A stretch of 56,493 nt of DNA from JASDSY01 sp041441465. GTDB taxonomy: Bacteria > Muiribacteriota > UBA9980. The stretch is from contig JASDSY010000027.1 in assembly GCA_041441465.1 (NCBI GenBank), positions 1 to 56,493 on the forward strand. The letters are read 5' to 3'. Numbering within the stretch: position 1 is the stretch's first letter; each line of letters opens with the position of its first letter. This document shows, in pieces, positions 46,322 through 53,922 of this stretch. Both the position numbers and the translations under genes were made by a program. A model generated the notes under the pieces. The model was given only the letters and a program-made list of their open reading frames with translations, did no database searches and was not told where the DNA came from.

Positions 46322-47953
46322 TTGTATAGCGGAAAGTTCTTAAAAAACTGCTGGCCGTTTATTCTGTCGGCGATAATTTTGGTATCGGCGTCATTGTTTT
46401 TGTTAAATCAGATATTGTCGGATTATAACGGCAAATTCATATACGCCCTCGATGATCCTTATATTCATCTTTCAATCGCTAAAAATTTTGCGGATTATGG
46501 AATTTGGGGTATCGGCCAGAATTTTGCCTCTGCGTCGTCATCGCTCCTGTTTCCGCTTATGCTTGCGCTCATCTATAAAGTTACCGGATATCTCGAATAT
46601 GTTCCTTTTTGCCTGAATATTATTTTTGCGCTATTAATAGTGTTCACGATGTTTAATGCGTTCCAAAAAAAAGGCCATTCGGATGGTTATACGTTTTTAG
46701 CCATAGTAATGGTGCTTTTTTTTACCCCTGTATTGCCGCTTATATTCAGCGGGATGGAGCATGTGATTCAGATATTTCTGTTTCTGGCGCTGTTGATGAA
46801 ATTAGCTGATTATCTTGCGTTTTATAATTCTGAAAATCAGTGCGCCGCCTCAAAAAAAGAAGATACAGCGGAGCCTGTCAATTTCTTATGGATATTAACC
46901 CTGACTTCGCTTTTAGCGATGATAAGATTTGAAGGCCTGTTCATGGCGGCTGCGATTTCAGTAGTGCTCGTCTATCTCAAACAAATATCAAGGGCTGTTT
47001 TTGTGATTCTTGGGTCGGCTCTGCCGATAATATTTTTCGGCCTGATTTCAAAATATAACGATTCGTTTTTTCTGCCGAATTCGATTTTGATTAAAGGAAA
47101 TTTTCCTAATGTTGCTAACATCGGCGATTTTTTTTACTATTCATTTTCATTTTTATTTAAATTATACGCTAATCCGCACCTTATAGTATTATTCGTGTTG
47201 CTTGTCATGACGCTCATCTTGCTTTTTAATGTTGAGAATTCCTCTAATTCTAATAAGAATGAAAAAATTTTAATATTAGTTTACTTATCGTCGCTGATTA
47301 TGCACCTGCAATTTTGTCAGGTCGGCTGGTTTTATAGGTACGAGGCTTATCTTGCGGCTTCGGGCGCATTTTTATTTTTTTACTTGTGGAAAGATTTTTT
47401 TGATTATAAAGATATAAAAGTTTTAATTTTAAAAATTACCCTGTTCGCCATGATATTTTTTCCTTTGTTTTTCAGAGGACACGGCAGTTTCTTAAGCATA
47501 TTGCCGGCTGTCGGAAATATATATCAGCAGCAATATCAGATGGGATTATTTTTAAACAAATATTATAAAAACCATGCCGTGGCTTTAAATGACGTGGGTG
47601 CCGCCAATTTTTTCGCCAATATTAAGTGCGTCGACTTATTCGGGCTTGCCAATAACGATATTGCGGCCGCTAAGCTTGATAAGAAATTTACTACCGGCAT
47701 AATAAGGGAAGTTTGCAAAAAAAATAATGTCAAAGTCGCAATATTATACGAAAACTGGTTTGGTGATAAATTCGAAATACCCCCTGAATGGAATAAAGTG
47801 GCTGAGTGGGGCATAAATAATCTCACCGTCGCCGGCGGCGATACTGTATCGTTTTTTGCCCCGGATAAGGAAGATGCAAAAAAACTTTATGAAAATTTGA
47901 AAGAATTTTCTTCCGCGCTCCCGCCGGAAGTTATGCAAAAAGGTATTAAATAA
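46322..47953 (+). CDS. GT-C-like multi-pass membrane protein (putative glycosyltransferase)
   Basis: About ten membrane helices in 543 residues. The first extracytoplasmic loop has YALDDPYIHLSIAKNFADYG, where DDPYIHL supplies the acidic residues typical of polyprenyl-phosphate-sugar-dependent GT-C enzymes; this resembles DUF2029 and related families. A segment rich in small residues (NFASASSSLLFPLMLAL) follows. The C-terminal ~130 residues form a soluble domain (NDVGAANFFANIKCVDLFGL), as is common for such enzymes. The TTG start lies four bases after hisS, with GAGGGG upstream. It may build a surface glycan; the acceptor is unknown. A promoter for aspS follows directly. Confidence 0.7.
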   Translation: MYSGKFLKNCWPFILSAIILVSASLFLLNQILSDYNGKFIYALDDPYIHLSIAKNFADYGIWGIGQNFASASSSLLFPLMLALIYKVTGYLEYVPFCLNIIFALLIVFTMFNAFQKKGHSDGYTFLAIVMVLFFTPVLPLIFSGMEHVIQIFLFLALLMKLADYLAFYNSENQCAASKKEDTAEPVNFLWILTLTSLLAMIRFEGLFMAAAISVVLVYLKQISRAVFVILGSALPIIFFGLISKYNDSFFLPNSILIKGNFPNVANIGDFFYYSFSFLFKLYANPHLIVLFVLLVMTLILLFNVENSSNSNKNEKILILVYLSSLIMHLQFCQVGWFYRYEAYLAASGAFLFFYLWKDFFDYKDIKVLILKITLFAMIFFPLFFRGHGSFLSILPAVGNIYQQQYQMGLFLNKYYKNHAVALNDVGAANFFANIKCVDLFGLANNDIAAAKLDKKFTTGIIREVCKKNNVKVAILYENWFGDKFEIPPEWNKVAEWGINNLTVAGGDTVSFFAPDKEDAKKLYENLKEFSSALPPEVMQKGIK

Positions 47954-47974
47954 AAGAACCGGCGGGTGAATCCA

Positions 47975-48003
47975 TTGACATGCGGTTATTTTTATTATAT
48001 AAT
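47975..48003 (+). promoter_or_regulatory. Consensus sigma-70 promoter for aspS/tpiA/gerW
   Basis: TTGACA (47975-47980), a 17-bp spacer and TATAAT (47998-48003), both perfect. The leader is about 95 bases. Confidence 0.85.
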
Positions 48004-48048
48004 GTTCTTCTAAATTAAAAATAAAAAAACAAATTAGACAATGATTTT

Positions 48049-48066
48049 TATCCGGTCCGCCGGATA
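48049..48066 (+). promoter_or_regulatory. Small hairpin in the aspS leader
   Basis: TATCCGG-TCCG-CCGGATA, perfect 7-bp stem about 40 bases from the transcript start. It could modulate the leader; it is too small for a T-box. Confidence 0.4.
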
Positions 48067-48104
48067 CAGGCAAAGCTTTAAGATAAAAGGAGCAACAAAA
48101 AAGT

Positions 48105-49901
48105 ATGTTGGATGTATTTCAGGGATTTTCAAGGACTCATCGCGCCGGTGAATTGAATGAAAAGCATATTGGCCAGGAAGTTAAAATTTGCGGATGGGTT
48201 CATAAACGCCGCGATCATGGCGACCTTACATTTTTCGATATTCGCGACCGTTACGGTTTGTGTCAGGCGGTTTTAGATCCTAATGTTTCGAAGGAATCTT
48301 TTGAAAAGGCGGCTCCTGTACGCAAGGAATTTGTCGTGGGCGTCCGCGGAAAAGTTGTGGCGCGCGCTAATAACGCTGTTAATCCTAATCTTCCAAGCGG
48401 AAAGATCGAAATATTAGTCGAGGAAATAAAGATATTCAACGAAGCTAAAACCACGCCGTTTTATATCGAAGAAGGGTACGCAGCCGACGAAAATCTCAGA
48501 ATGAAATACCGTTACCTTGATATCCGCACTCCGTCGATGACCAAAAATATGGTCGTCCGCCACGAGGTCACTAAAAACGCTCGTGATTTTTTGAGCAATA
48601 ACGGCTTTATAGAAGTCGAAACACCTATACTTTGCAAAAGCACCCCCGAAGGCGCCCGCGATTACCTCGTACCGTCGAGGATCCAGAAAGGCAAATTTTT
48701 TGCCCTTCCTCAGTCGCCGCAGCTTTTCAAGCAATTACTTATGGTTGCCGGCATGGACCGCTATTATCAGATAGCTAAATGCTTCAGGGACGAAGACTTA
48801 AGAATCGACAGACAGCCTGAATTCACTCAAATTGACCTTGAAATGTCGTTTGTTACTCAAAACGACGTAATGACCATGGTTGAAAACCTTGTGGCTTACG
48901 TATTTAAAAACACGCTTGGCGTTGAAATTCAGACGCCTGTTATGAGGATTCCATATAAAGAAGCTATGGAATCTTACGGCTCAGATAAGCCGGATTTGAG
49001 ATATGAACTTAAAATAACAGACCTTACCGAAAATTTCCGCGACTCGAGCTTTAATGTTTTTAAGACCGTCGTTGCGGAAGGCGGATATATTAAAGGCCTT
49101 AAAATGAAAGGCTGCGCTAACTATTCACGCTCTGAAATCGACGCGCTTGGCGAAATGCTGAAACCTTTTGGAATAAAAGGCATATCGCCGGTGCAATTTA
49201 AGGAAGACGGCATTAAGTCGCAGCTTTTAAAGGCAATCGACGAAGAAACTTTGAAAAAAGCCCTCGCGCCTTTAAATCCTGAAAAAGGCGATTTGCTAAT
49301 ACTTGCGGCCGATAAATATGATACAGTTCTTGCCGCGATGGGACGCCTGCGCCAGGAAATCGCAAAACGGTTAAACCTTATAGATAATAAAAAACAGGCG
49401 CTTTTATGGGTCGTCGATTTTCCTATGTTCGAGTTCGATCCTGAAGAAAAAAGATATGTCGCCAAACATCATCCGTTCACCTCGCCGTTTCCTGAAGATA
49501 TTAAATATTTCGAAACTGGCGATCTCGGAAAAATCAGGGCCTGCGCTTATGACATAGTGCTGAACGGCTTCGAGCTCGGCGGCGGTTCGATAAGAATTCA
49601 TGATAAAAAAGTCCAGGAAATAGTGTTTAAAGCTATCGGCCTTACTAAAGAGCAGGCTGACGGCAAGTTCGGATTTTTGCTCGAGGCTTTCGAATATGGC
49701 GCTCCGCCTCACGGAGGCCTCGCCATTGGCCTCGACCGCCTTATAATGCTGTTATCCGGCGCACAATCCATCAGGGATGTAATTGCTTTCCCGAAAACTG
49801 CTTCCGCTTCATGTCTGATGACCGGCGCTCCTGATTTTGTCGATGCTAAGCAATTGCACGATCTTGCCATCAATGTTGAGAAAAACGAGGAGAAAATCTA
49901 A
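48105..49901 (+). CDS. aspS: Aspartyl-tRNA synthetase
   Basis: Class II synthetase that charges tRNA-Asp (possibly also tRNA-Asn when the cell uses the indirect route). It has an OB-fold anticodon domain (ICGWVHKRRDHGDLTFFDIRDR), motif 2 (FKQLLMVAGMDRYYQIAKCF, DEDLRIDRQPEFTQIDLEMSF), a GAD insertion of the bacterial type, and motif 3 (GLAIGLDRLIMLL). Length 598 is usual for bacterial AspRS. GGAG ribosome binding site. The TAA stop overlaps the ATG of tpiA by one base, so translation is coupled. Confidence 0.97.
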   Translation: MLDVFQGFSRTHRAGELNEKHIGQEVKICGWVHKRRDHGDLTFFDIRDRYGLCQAVLDPNVSKESFEKAAPVRKEFVVGVRGKVVARANNAVNPNLPSGKIEILVEEIKIFNEAKTTPFYIEEGYAADENLRMKYRYLDIRTPSMTKNMVVRHEVTKNARDFLSNNGFIEVETPILCKSTPEGARDYLVPSRIQKGKFFALPQSPQLFKQLLMVAGMDRYYQIAKCFRDEDLRIDRQPEFTQIDLEMSFVTQNDVMTMVENLVAYVFKNTLGVEIQTPVMRIPYKEAMESYGSDKPDLRYELKITDLTENFRDSSFNVFKTVVAEGGYIKGLKMKGCANYSRSEIDALGEMLKPFGIKGISPVQFKEDGIKSQLLKAIDEETLKKALAPLNPEKGDLLILAADKYDTVLAAMGRLRQEIAKRLNLIDNKKQALLWVVDFPMFEFDPEEKRYVAKHHPFTSPFPEDIKYFETGDLGKIRACAYDIVLNGFELGGGSIRIHDKKVQEIVFKAIGLTKEQADGKFGFLLEAFEYGAPPHGGLAIGLDRLIMLLSGAQSIRDVIAFPKTASASCLMTGAPDFVDAKQLHDLAINVEKNEEKI

Positions 49902-50836
49902 TGAGAAAGTTTATAACCGCTGACGCGGTAAGACTTTTGGCTAAGGATTCAAACGGGAAACGCCCTTCGCTTATCGTTGAAAAAGACGATATTGTAACGG
50001 CTGAAGCGTATGATCTTGCCAGAACCCTCGGCGTCAATATAATTACCGGTTCGCCGCGCAGGCCCCTTGTTTGCGCTAATTTCAAAATGAACGGCGGTAT
50101 CGGTTTTCTCGATAAATATATAATCGAGCTGTCGGCCTTTTTAGCGCAGCATTTTAACACCTATAAGGATGAAATGGATGTCGTTATAGCGCCTCCGGCG
50201 CCGCTTGTAGCCCTCGCGTCAGGGATGATGTCAAAAACTCAGGCTTTTTATGTGGGCGGACAGAACGCGTATTTTAAGGAAACAGGCGCGTTTACAGGTG
50301 AAACTTCGCCCTGGCTTTTAAAAGAATGCGGCGCGCAATACGTTATTCTCGGCCATTCCGAACGCCGCTCGATTTTCGGCGAAACCAACGGGATGCTTTC
50401 AAGTAAATTAAAAGCAGCCATTGACGCCGGACTTGAACCTATATTCTGCGTTGGCGAAAATTTGAGCGAACGCAATTCGAATAAGACGAAAGAAATATTA
50501 AAAAATATGCTTTCGTCGTTGTATTCAATTCCTATTGAATATTCGAAAAAAGTAATAATTGCCTATGAGCCTGTCTGGGCTATTGGCACCGGCAATAACG
50601 CTACTAATTCCCAGATAGAGGAAGTCGCCGCATTTATCCGCGCCGATATCACCGAAAATATAGGCGTTGATTTTGCCCGGAATATAAGAATTTTATACGG
50701 CGGTTCCGTTAATGACGTCAATTCCCTTGAAATAGCCCAGATAAACGGCATCGACGGCGCGCTTGTCGGCGGCGCTTCGCTTAAGGCACAGGCTTTCGGA
50801 AAAATAGTAACTAATTTCAGAATCGCGAAGAGGTGA
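49901..50836 (+). CDS. tpiA: Triosephosphate isomerase with an EutQ-like N-terminal extension
   Basis: Interconverts glyceraldehyde-3-phosphate and dihydroxyacetone phosphate. Catalytic residues are Lys62 (NFKMN), His152 (ILGHSERR) and Glu223 (AYEPVWAIGTG), with the phosphate loop YGGSVN. Usual length is ~250; here 311. The extra ~50 N-terminal residues (FITADAVRLLAKDSNGK, then DIVTAEAYDLARTLGVNI) match the N-terminal segment known from EutQ and related microcompartment proteins ('ITA..[IV]R....' and 'TPEA...A..LG..I'). No shell protein or encapsulated enzyme gene is in the window. The start ATG overlaps the aspS stop, which shows the extension is part of the reading frame. Function of the extension is unknown; docking is one option. 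Confidence 0.93.
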   Translation: MRKFITADAVRLLAKDSNGKRPSLIVEKDDIVTAEAYDLARTLGVNIITGSPRRPLVCANFKMNGGIGFLDKYIIELSAFLAQHFNTYKDEMDVVIAPPAPLVALASGMMSKTQAFYVGGQNAYFKETGAFTGETSPWLLKECGAQYVILGHSERRSIFGETNGMLSSKLKAAIDAGLEPIFCVGENLSERNSNKTKEILKNMLSSLYSIPIEYSKKVIIAYEPVWAIGTGNNATNSQIEEVAAFIRADITENIGVDFARNIRILYGGSVNDVNSLEIAQINGIDGALVGGASLKAQAFGKIVTNFRIAKR

Positions 50837-50842
50837 TTTGAG

Positions 50843-51286
50843 TTGTCATTCCAAAATTTTATAGACACGCTTTTAGATAAAATGAAAACTACCATAAAAT
50901 CCGAATCGGTCGTGGGCGACCCCATTACAATCGGCGAGGTTACAATCGTTCCTGTTTCCAAAATTTCATTCGGATTCGGAGCGGGCGGCGAGGACCTCGA
51001 AAAAAATAACGGGTTCGGCGGCGGATCGGGCGGCGGCGCCACTATCACTCCGCTCGGCTTTCTTGTCATAAAAGGCATGGACGTCAACCTTGTTCCGCTC
51101 CACGAAAAGGAAACCCTCTTCGATAAACTTATCGACCCGGCTTCCTATGATAAAATCGAGAAAGTATTCGATAAGCTCAAAGATAAGGTCAAAAAAGAAA
51201 TGAGCGAACAAAAGTCTTCTAAAAAAGAACCGCAGCACGCAGCCGGCCCGTCTGGCGAAAAAGCGGTCGCTGTTAAAAGTGAATAA
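50843..51286 (+). CDS. GerW/YtfJ family protein
   Basis: 147 residues with the YtfJ hallmarks: GDPITIGEVTIVPVSKISFGFGAGG, a glycine run (FGGGSGGGATITPLGFLVI), then a charged C-terminal helix. GerW (YtfJ) is a spore-germination protein in Bacillus, but the family is wide in non-spore-formers, where its role is unclear. It starts with TTG after tpiA (AGAGGTG upstream) and is followed by a terminator. No sporulation genes are nearby. Confidence 0.85.
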   Translation: MSFQNFIDTLLDKMKTTIKSESVVGDPITIGEVTIVPVSKISFGFGAGGEDLEKNNGFGGGSGGGATITPLGFLVIKGMDVNLVPLHEKETLFDKLIDPASYDKIEKVFDKLKDKVKKEMSEQKSSKKEPQHAAGPSGEKAVAVKSE

Positions 51287-51325
51287 TTGTTCATAAATTT
51301 AATTGAATATATTTATTATTATATG

Positions 51326-51362
51326 AAAGCTTCCTGTTATTTCTTAACTGGAAGCTTTTTTT
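51326..51362 (+). terminator. Rho-independent terminator of the aspS operon
   Basis: Arms AAAGCTTCC (51326-51334) and GGAAGCTTT (51350-51358), running into T residues. Confidence 0.85.
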
Positions 51363-51426
51363 ATGGATTATTTGCACGAGCTTTTTTATTTTTTTTGGCC
51401 GAAAACTTTTTTGTCATAGATTGCTT

Positions 51427-51477
51427 GCGGGGGACAACAAAGGGTGATACCCTTTGATTTCCCCCGCGCCCCTTTTT
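51427..51477. repeat. Nested GC-rich hairpin in the gap before the nuclease gene
   Basis: Outer arms GCGGGGGA (51427-51434) and TCCCCCGC (51460-51467), inner arms AAAGGG (51439-51444) and CCCTTT (51450-51455), then GCCCC and six T residues. It looks like a terminator or a mobile hairpin element. It starts a GC-rich non-coding island. Confidence 0.5.
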
Positions 51478-51537
51478 TAATCCTGCTATATCTACCGTTG
51501 TTTTTGTGAAGCTATCGTTTGATTTTGTCGTTTTTTA

Positions 51538-51624
51538 GTTTCATCGACCGCTGCGCGTTCAATGAAACACGGCAATCGGCCGCGCGAATTTTTCATGTGT
51601 TTATGTGATGCCGTTTGCGGCCGA
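51538..51624. other. Structured non-coding stretch (possible pseudoknot)
   Basis: Rest of the 358-bp gene-free gap (51287-51644). It holds GTTTCAT/ATGAAAC (51538-51544, 51562-51568), and two interleaved pairs: ACGGCA (51569-51574) with TGCCGT (51610-51615) and CGGCCGC (51577-51583) with GCGGCCG (51618-51624). No open reading frame of note. Confidence 0.3.
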
Positions 51625-51644
51625 AGGTCAAGAAATAAACAGGG

Positions 51645-52751
51645 TTATTTAGTTTCTATTTTAAAATCATTTTCTGAATAGCCCAATATATAAATCAGGT
51701 CAGTGCATACTTTTACAATAGTATTAGCGCTTAAATTCGTTTCAACGAATATATCCGTTTTTTCGATTTTTTGAGGCACTCTTAATTCATTTGGGTTTTT
51801 GCTGAAATATGGCCTTTTTCGGCCTGTTACTTTTAATGATTTTTGAAATTCACTGGAATTTATTTCATTCAAATAATTTGATAACTTAATTAAAATTTCT
51901 TTCCAAGTTCTTACTTCGAATTTATTGTTTCTTAAATAAAAACATGATGGTGTTTTGTTTGTGCAGCCATTTGAAATAAATTCGGTATTTGATTCTTGGC
52001 TGTTAGAATAATTATTTGGAATTTGAGTATGTTCTACATTATTTGTAGAGTTATTAAAAAAAAGAGAATAATTCAAAAAACTATTTTTGTTGTCATCTAA
52101 AAATTTTTCGATAATCTCATAATCAGCTTTAAAACCGCACAATTTTTCTGTTGTATCATTAATTAATTCAATAAGCAAGTCATCTTTTTCTTCAATAATT
52201 TTTTTCCATGCTTTTGGGATAGTATCATTCAGAATTTTATCCTTTTGCTGACTTTTATATATTAATTCGGCGTTTTTAACAGCTTCATCAGCGCAGACTT
52301 TTTCTTTACTTAAAAAATCATTAAATTTTGCAATAATATCATCTATATTTTGTTGTATTAAATCAATTGTATAAAATTTTCTTTGTTCCCAGCTTCCTTC
52401 ATGTAATGGTAAATAAAACCACCAGCTTATGCCGTTTGTTAAAACTGCGAGTTTTACGCCTTCTTTAAAAGAATAATTTAATAATTGTTCCTGATGATTT
52501 TCAAGTTCGACTATAGTTTTCTTGACTTCAATAAATACTTTATTAATACTGTTTATTCTCAATGAATAGTCAACTCTTTTTCCGTTAATTGAATATTCAG
52601 GTTTGACTTCATTTATGTCAAAGGTATTCCAGCCTAGCATGTTTAATAGTCTTAAAATTATAGCTTGTTTGGTGGCGGCTTCATCAAAAGTTATAATACT
52701 TTTATCGTTTTTTACACTTTTTATAAAATCAATAAACATTTGATTTGTCAT
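51645..52751 (-). CDS. HsdR-N-like PD-(D/E)XK nuclease, stand-alone
   Basis: 368 residues. The N-terminal ~180 residues resemble the nuclease end of type I restriction R subunits (HSDR_N_2): KQAIILRLLNMLGWN, a catalytic Asp in VDYSLRI, then FIEVKK as the E-x-K, and later ENHQEQLLNYSFKEGVKLAVLTNGISWWFYLP. A helical linker leads to a C-terminal domain (~285-368) ending NTIVKVCTDLIYILGYSENDF, as seen in stand-alone nucleases of this type. There is no helicase, so it would not translocate. The ribosome binding site AGGAG is upstream. Before the insertion sequence arrived it was the second gene of an operon with the ankyrin protein. Very AT-rich, as is the neighbour. Host defence or mobile-element function is inferred. 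Confidence 0.8.
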   Translation of the reverse strand: MTNQMFIDFIKSVKNDKSIITFDEAATKQAIILRLLNMLGWNTFDINEVKPEYSINGKRVDYSLRINSINKVFIEVKKTIVELENHQEQLLNYSFKEGVKLAVLTNGISWWFYLPLHEGSWEQRKFYTIDLIQQNIDDIIAKFNDFLSKEKVCADEAVKNAELIYKSQQKDKILNDTIPKAWKKIIEEKDDLLIELINDTTEKLCGFKADYEIIEKFLDDNKNSFLNYSLFFNNSTNNVEHTQIPNNYSNSQESNTEFISNGCTNKTPSCFYLRNNKFEVRTWKEILIKLSNYLNEINSSEFQKSLKVTGRKRPYFSKNPNELRVPQKIEKTDIFVETNLSANTIVKVCTDLIYILGYSENDFKIETK

Positions 52752-52767
52752 TTTTATACTCCTTGTT

Positions 52768-52775
52768 TTTTATAT
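52768..52775. repeat. Target-site duplication, left copy (TTTTATAT)
   Basis: Same 8 bases as at 53952-53959, directly outside the left end of the insertion sequence. Eight bp is the size made by the IS6 family. Confidence 0.85.
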
Positions 52776-52798
52776 CGTTCTGTAAACTTAAATGAAAA
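52776..52798 (+). repeat. Left terminal inverted repeat
   Basis: Pairs with 53929-53951: ten central bases TCTGTAAACT are identical, then one indel and ATGAAAA matches again. Confidence 0.8.
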
Positions 52799-52874
52799 TT
52801 GAGGACTTGAATCCAATCTGGTACAATGTTTTTTGCTACAAAAACAAAACCTCCCAGAAAGGAGTCAAGTCCCC

Positions 52875-53900
52875 ATGCAAAACATTGTATCATTTATGTG
52901 TCCAAAGTGCAACAACAATCATTCTTTTTATAAATTCGGTAAGGATATTAATGGTTTTCAAAAATATCTTTGCCGAGTTTGTAACCATCAGTTTGTTCCT
53001 GGCAAACCGTCAAGAAACAAATCCAATTATCCTCGTTGTCCTGTTTGTGGTAAAGCAAGTTTTCTTCACCATGATCATCAACATTATTCAAACTACCGGT
53101 GTGGTGATAAATGTTGCTATCATTCTTTTTTTGTACCAAAGGCTGTTTCGTTTGGCTTGCCTTCAAGTTCTAATATTTTTGGTAAACTAAATTTTAAAAG
53201 AATGCGTTATCCTGTTCACATTATTATTAGTGCTATTTCAATGTTCAACCTCGGTAAAAATTCTTTTAGAAATATTTCATTAATATTCAAAACACTTTTT
53301 AATGTTAATGTTTCACACACTGCTATCAGCAAATGGTGTAAAAACTTTGCGCCTGTTTTTCAAAGTATTGGTTTAAAATTGGTTCCAACTCTTAATTTTA
53401 ATTCTGACGAGTGGCATGCAGATGAAACTGTAGTCAAAATCAATGGTGTTAAGCATTACATCTGGTTTATTATTGATTCTGAAACTCGTTTTGTTTTAGG
53501 TTTTCATCTTTCACCTTATCGCAACTCACCACAGGCTTTTTCATTACTTAATTCTGTTAAAGAGCTTGGTTCACCCAAATCCATTGTTTCTGATCGTTAT
53601 TCTGCTTACAATGTTCCAATTAAGTCTGTTTTTCAAAATGCAAAACATATTCGAGTTGAATCTTTTAAAGCTGATATTTCAAACAATCTCATAGAATCTT
53701 TCAATCATCAATTTAAAGCGTGGTACAAAACTAAACAAGGCTTTAATTCATTTCATTCAGCTAACAATCTTATTACTACTTTTATTTTTTTCTTTAATTT
53801 TGTCAGGCCACACTCTGCTTTAAACCATTTTACCCCAGCTCAAGTTGCAGGCCTTAATCTTTCTAAAAAACAAAAGAAAGAGTATTTAGTCGTGAGGTGA
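52875..53900 (+). CDS. IS6-type DDE transposase with zinc ribbons
   Basis: The ATG at 52875 has AGGAG ten bases upstream and is preferred over an upstream TTG at 52833. Two N-terminal zinc ribbons (CPKC...CRVC and CPVC...CGDKC) are followed by a helix-turn-helix-like part (FNVNVSHTAISKWCKNF) and an IS6 catalytic domain: WHADET (Asp183), SDRYSAYN (Asp240) and NLIESFN (Glu274), a DD34E spacing typical of IS6. The C-terminus ends HFTPAQVAGLN. It is on the strand opposite to the genes on either side. It looks intact and likely active. Confidence 0.93.
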   Translation: MQNIVSFMCPKCNNNHSFYKFGKDINGFQKYLCRVCNHQFVPGKPSRNKSNYPRCPVCGKASFLHHDHQHYSNYRCGDKCCYHSFFVPKAVSFGLPSSSNIFGKLNFKRMRYPVHIIISAISMFNLGKNSFRNISLIFKTLFNVNVSHTAISKWCKNFAPVFQSIGLKLVPTLNFNSDEWHADETVVKINGVKHYIWFIIDSETRFVLGFHLSPYRNSPQAFSLLNSVKELGSPKSIVSDRYSAYNVPIKSVFQNAKHIRVESFKADISNNLIESFNHQFKAWYKTKQGFNSFHSANNLITTFIFFFNFVRPHSALNHFTPAQVAGLNLSKKQKKEYLVVR

Positions 53901-53922
53901 TGATATTCTATGATTTTTTACT

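Noticed and set aside
48010..48104. T-box riboswitch in the aspS leader
   Set aside because: The leader is under 100 bases with one small hairpin; the T-box bulge and antiterminator are missing.
49901..50836. A microcompartment locus around tpiA
   Set aside because: The EutQ-like extension is the only hint. No shell protein or other encapsulated enzyme gene lies in the window.
52792..53190. 132-codon frame at the start of the insertion sequence
   Set aside because: It overlaps the transposase in another frame; no IS6 element has a second gene there, and it lacks a ribosome binding site.
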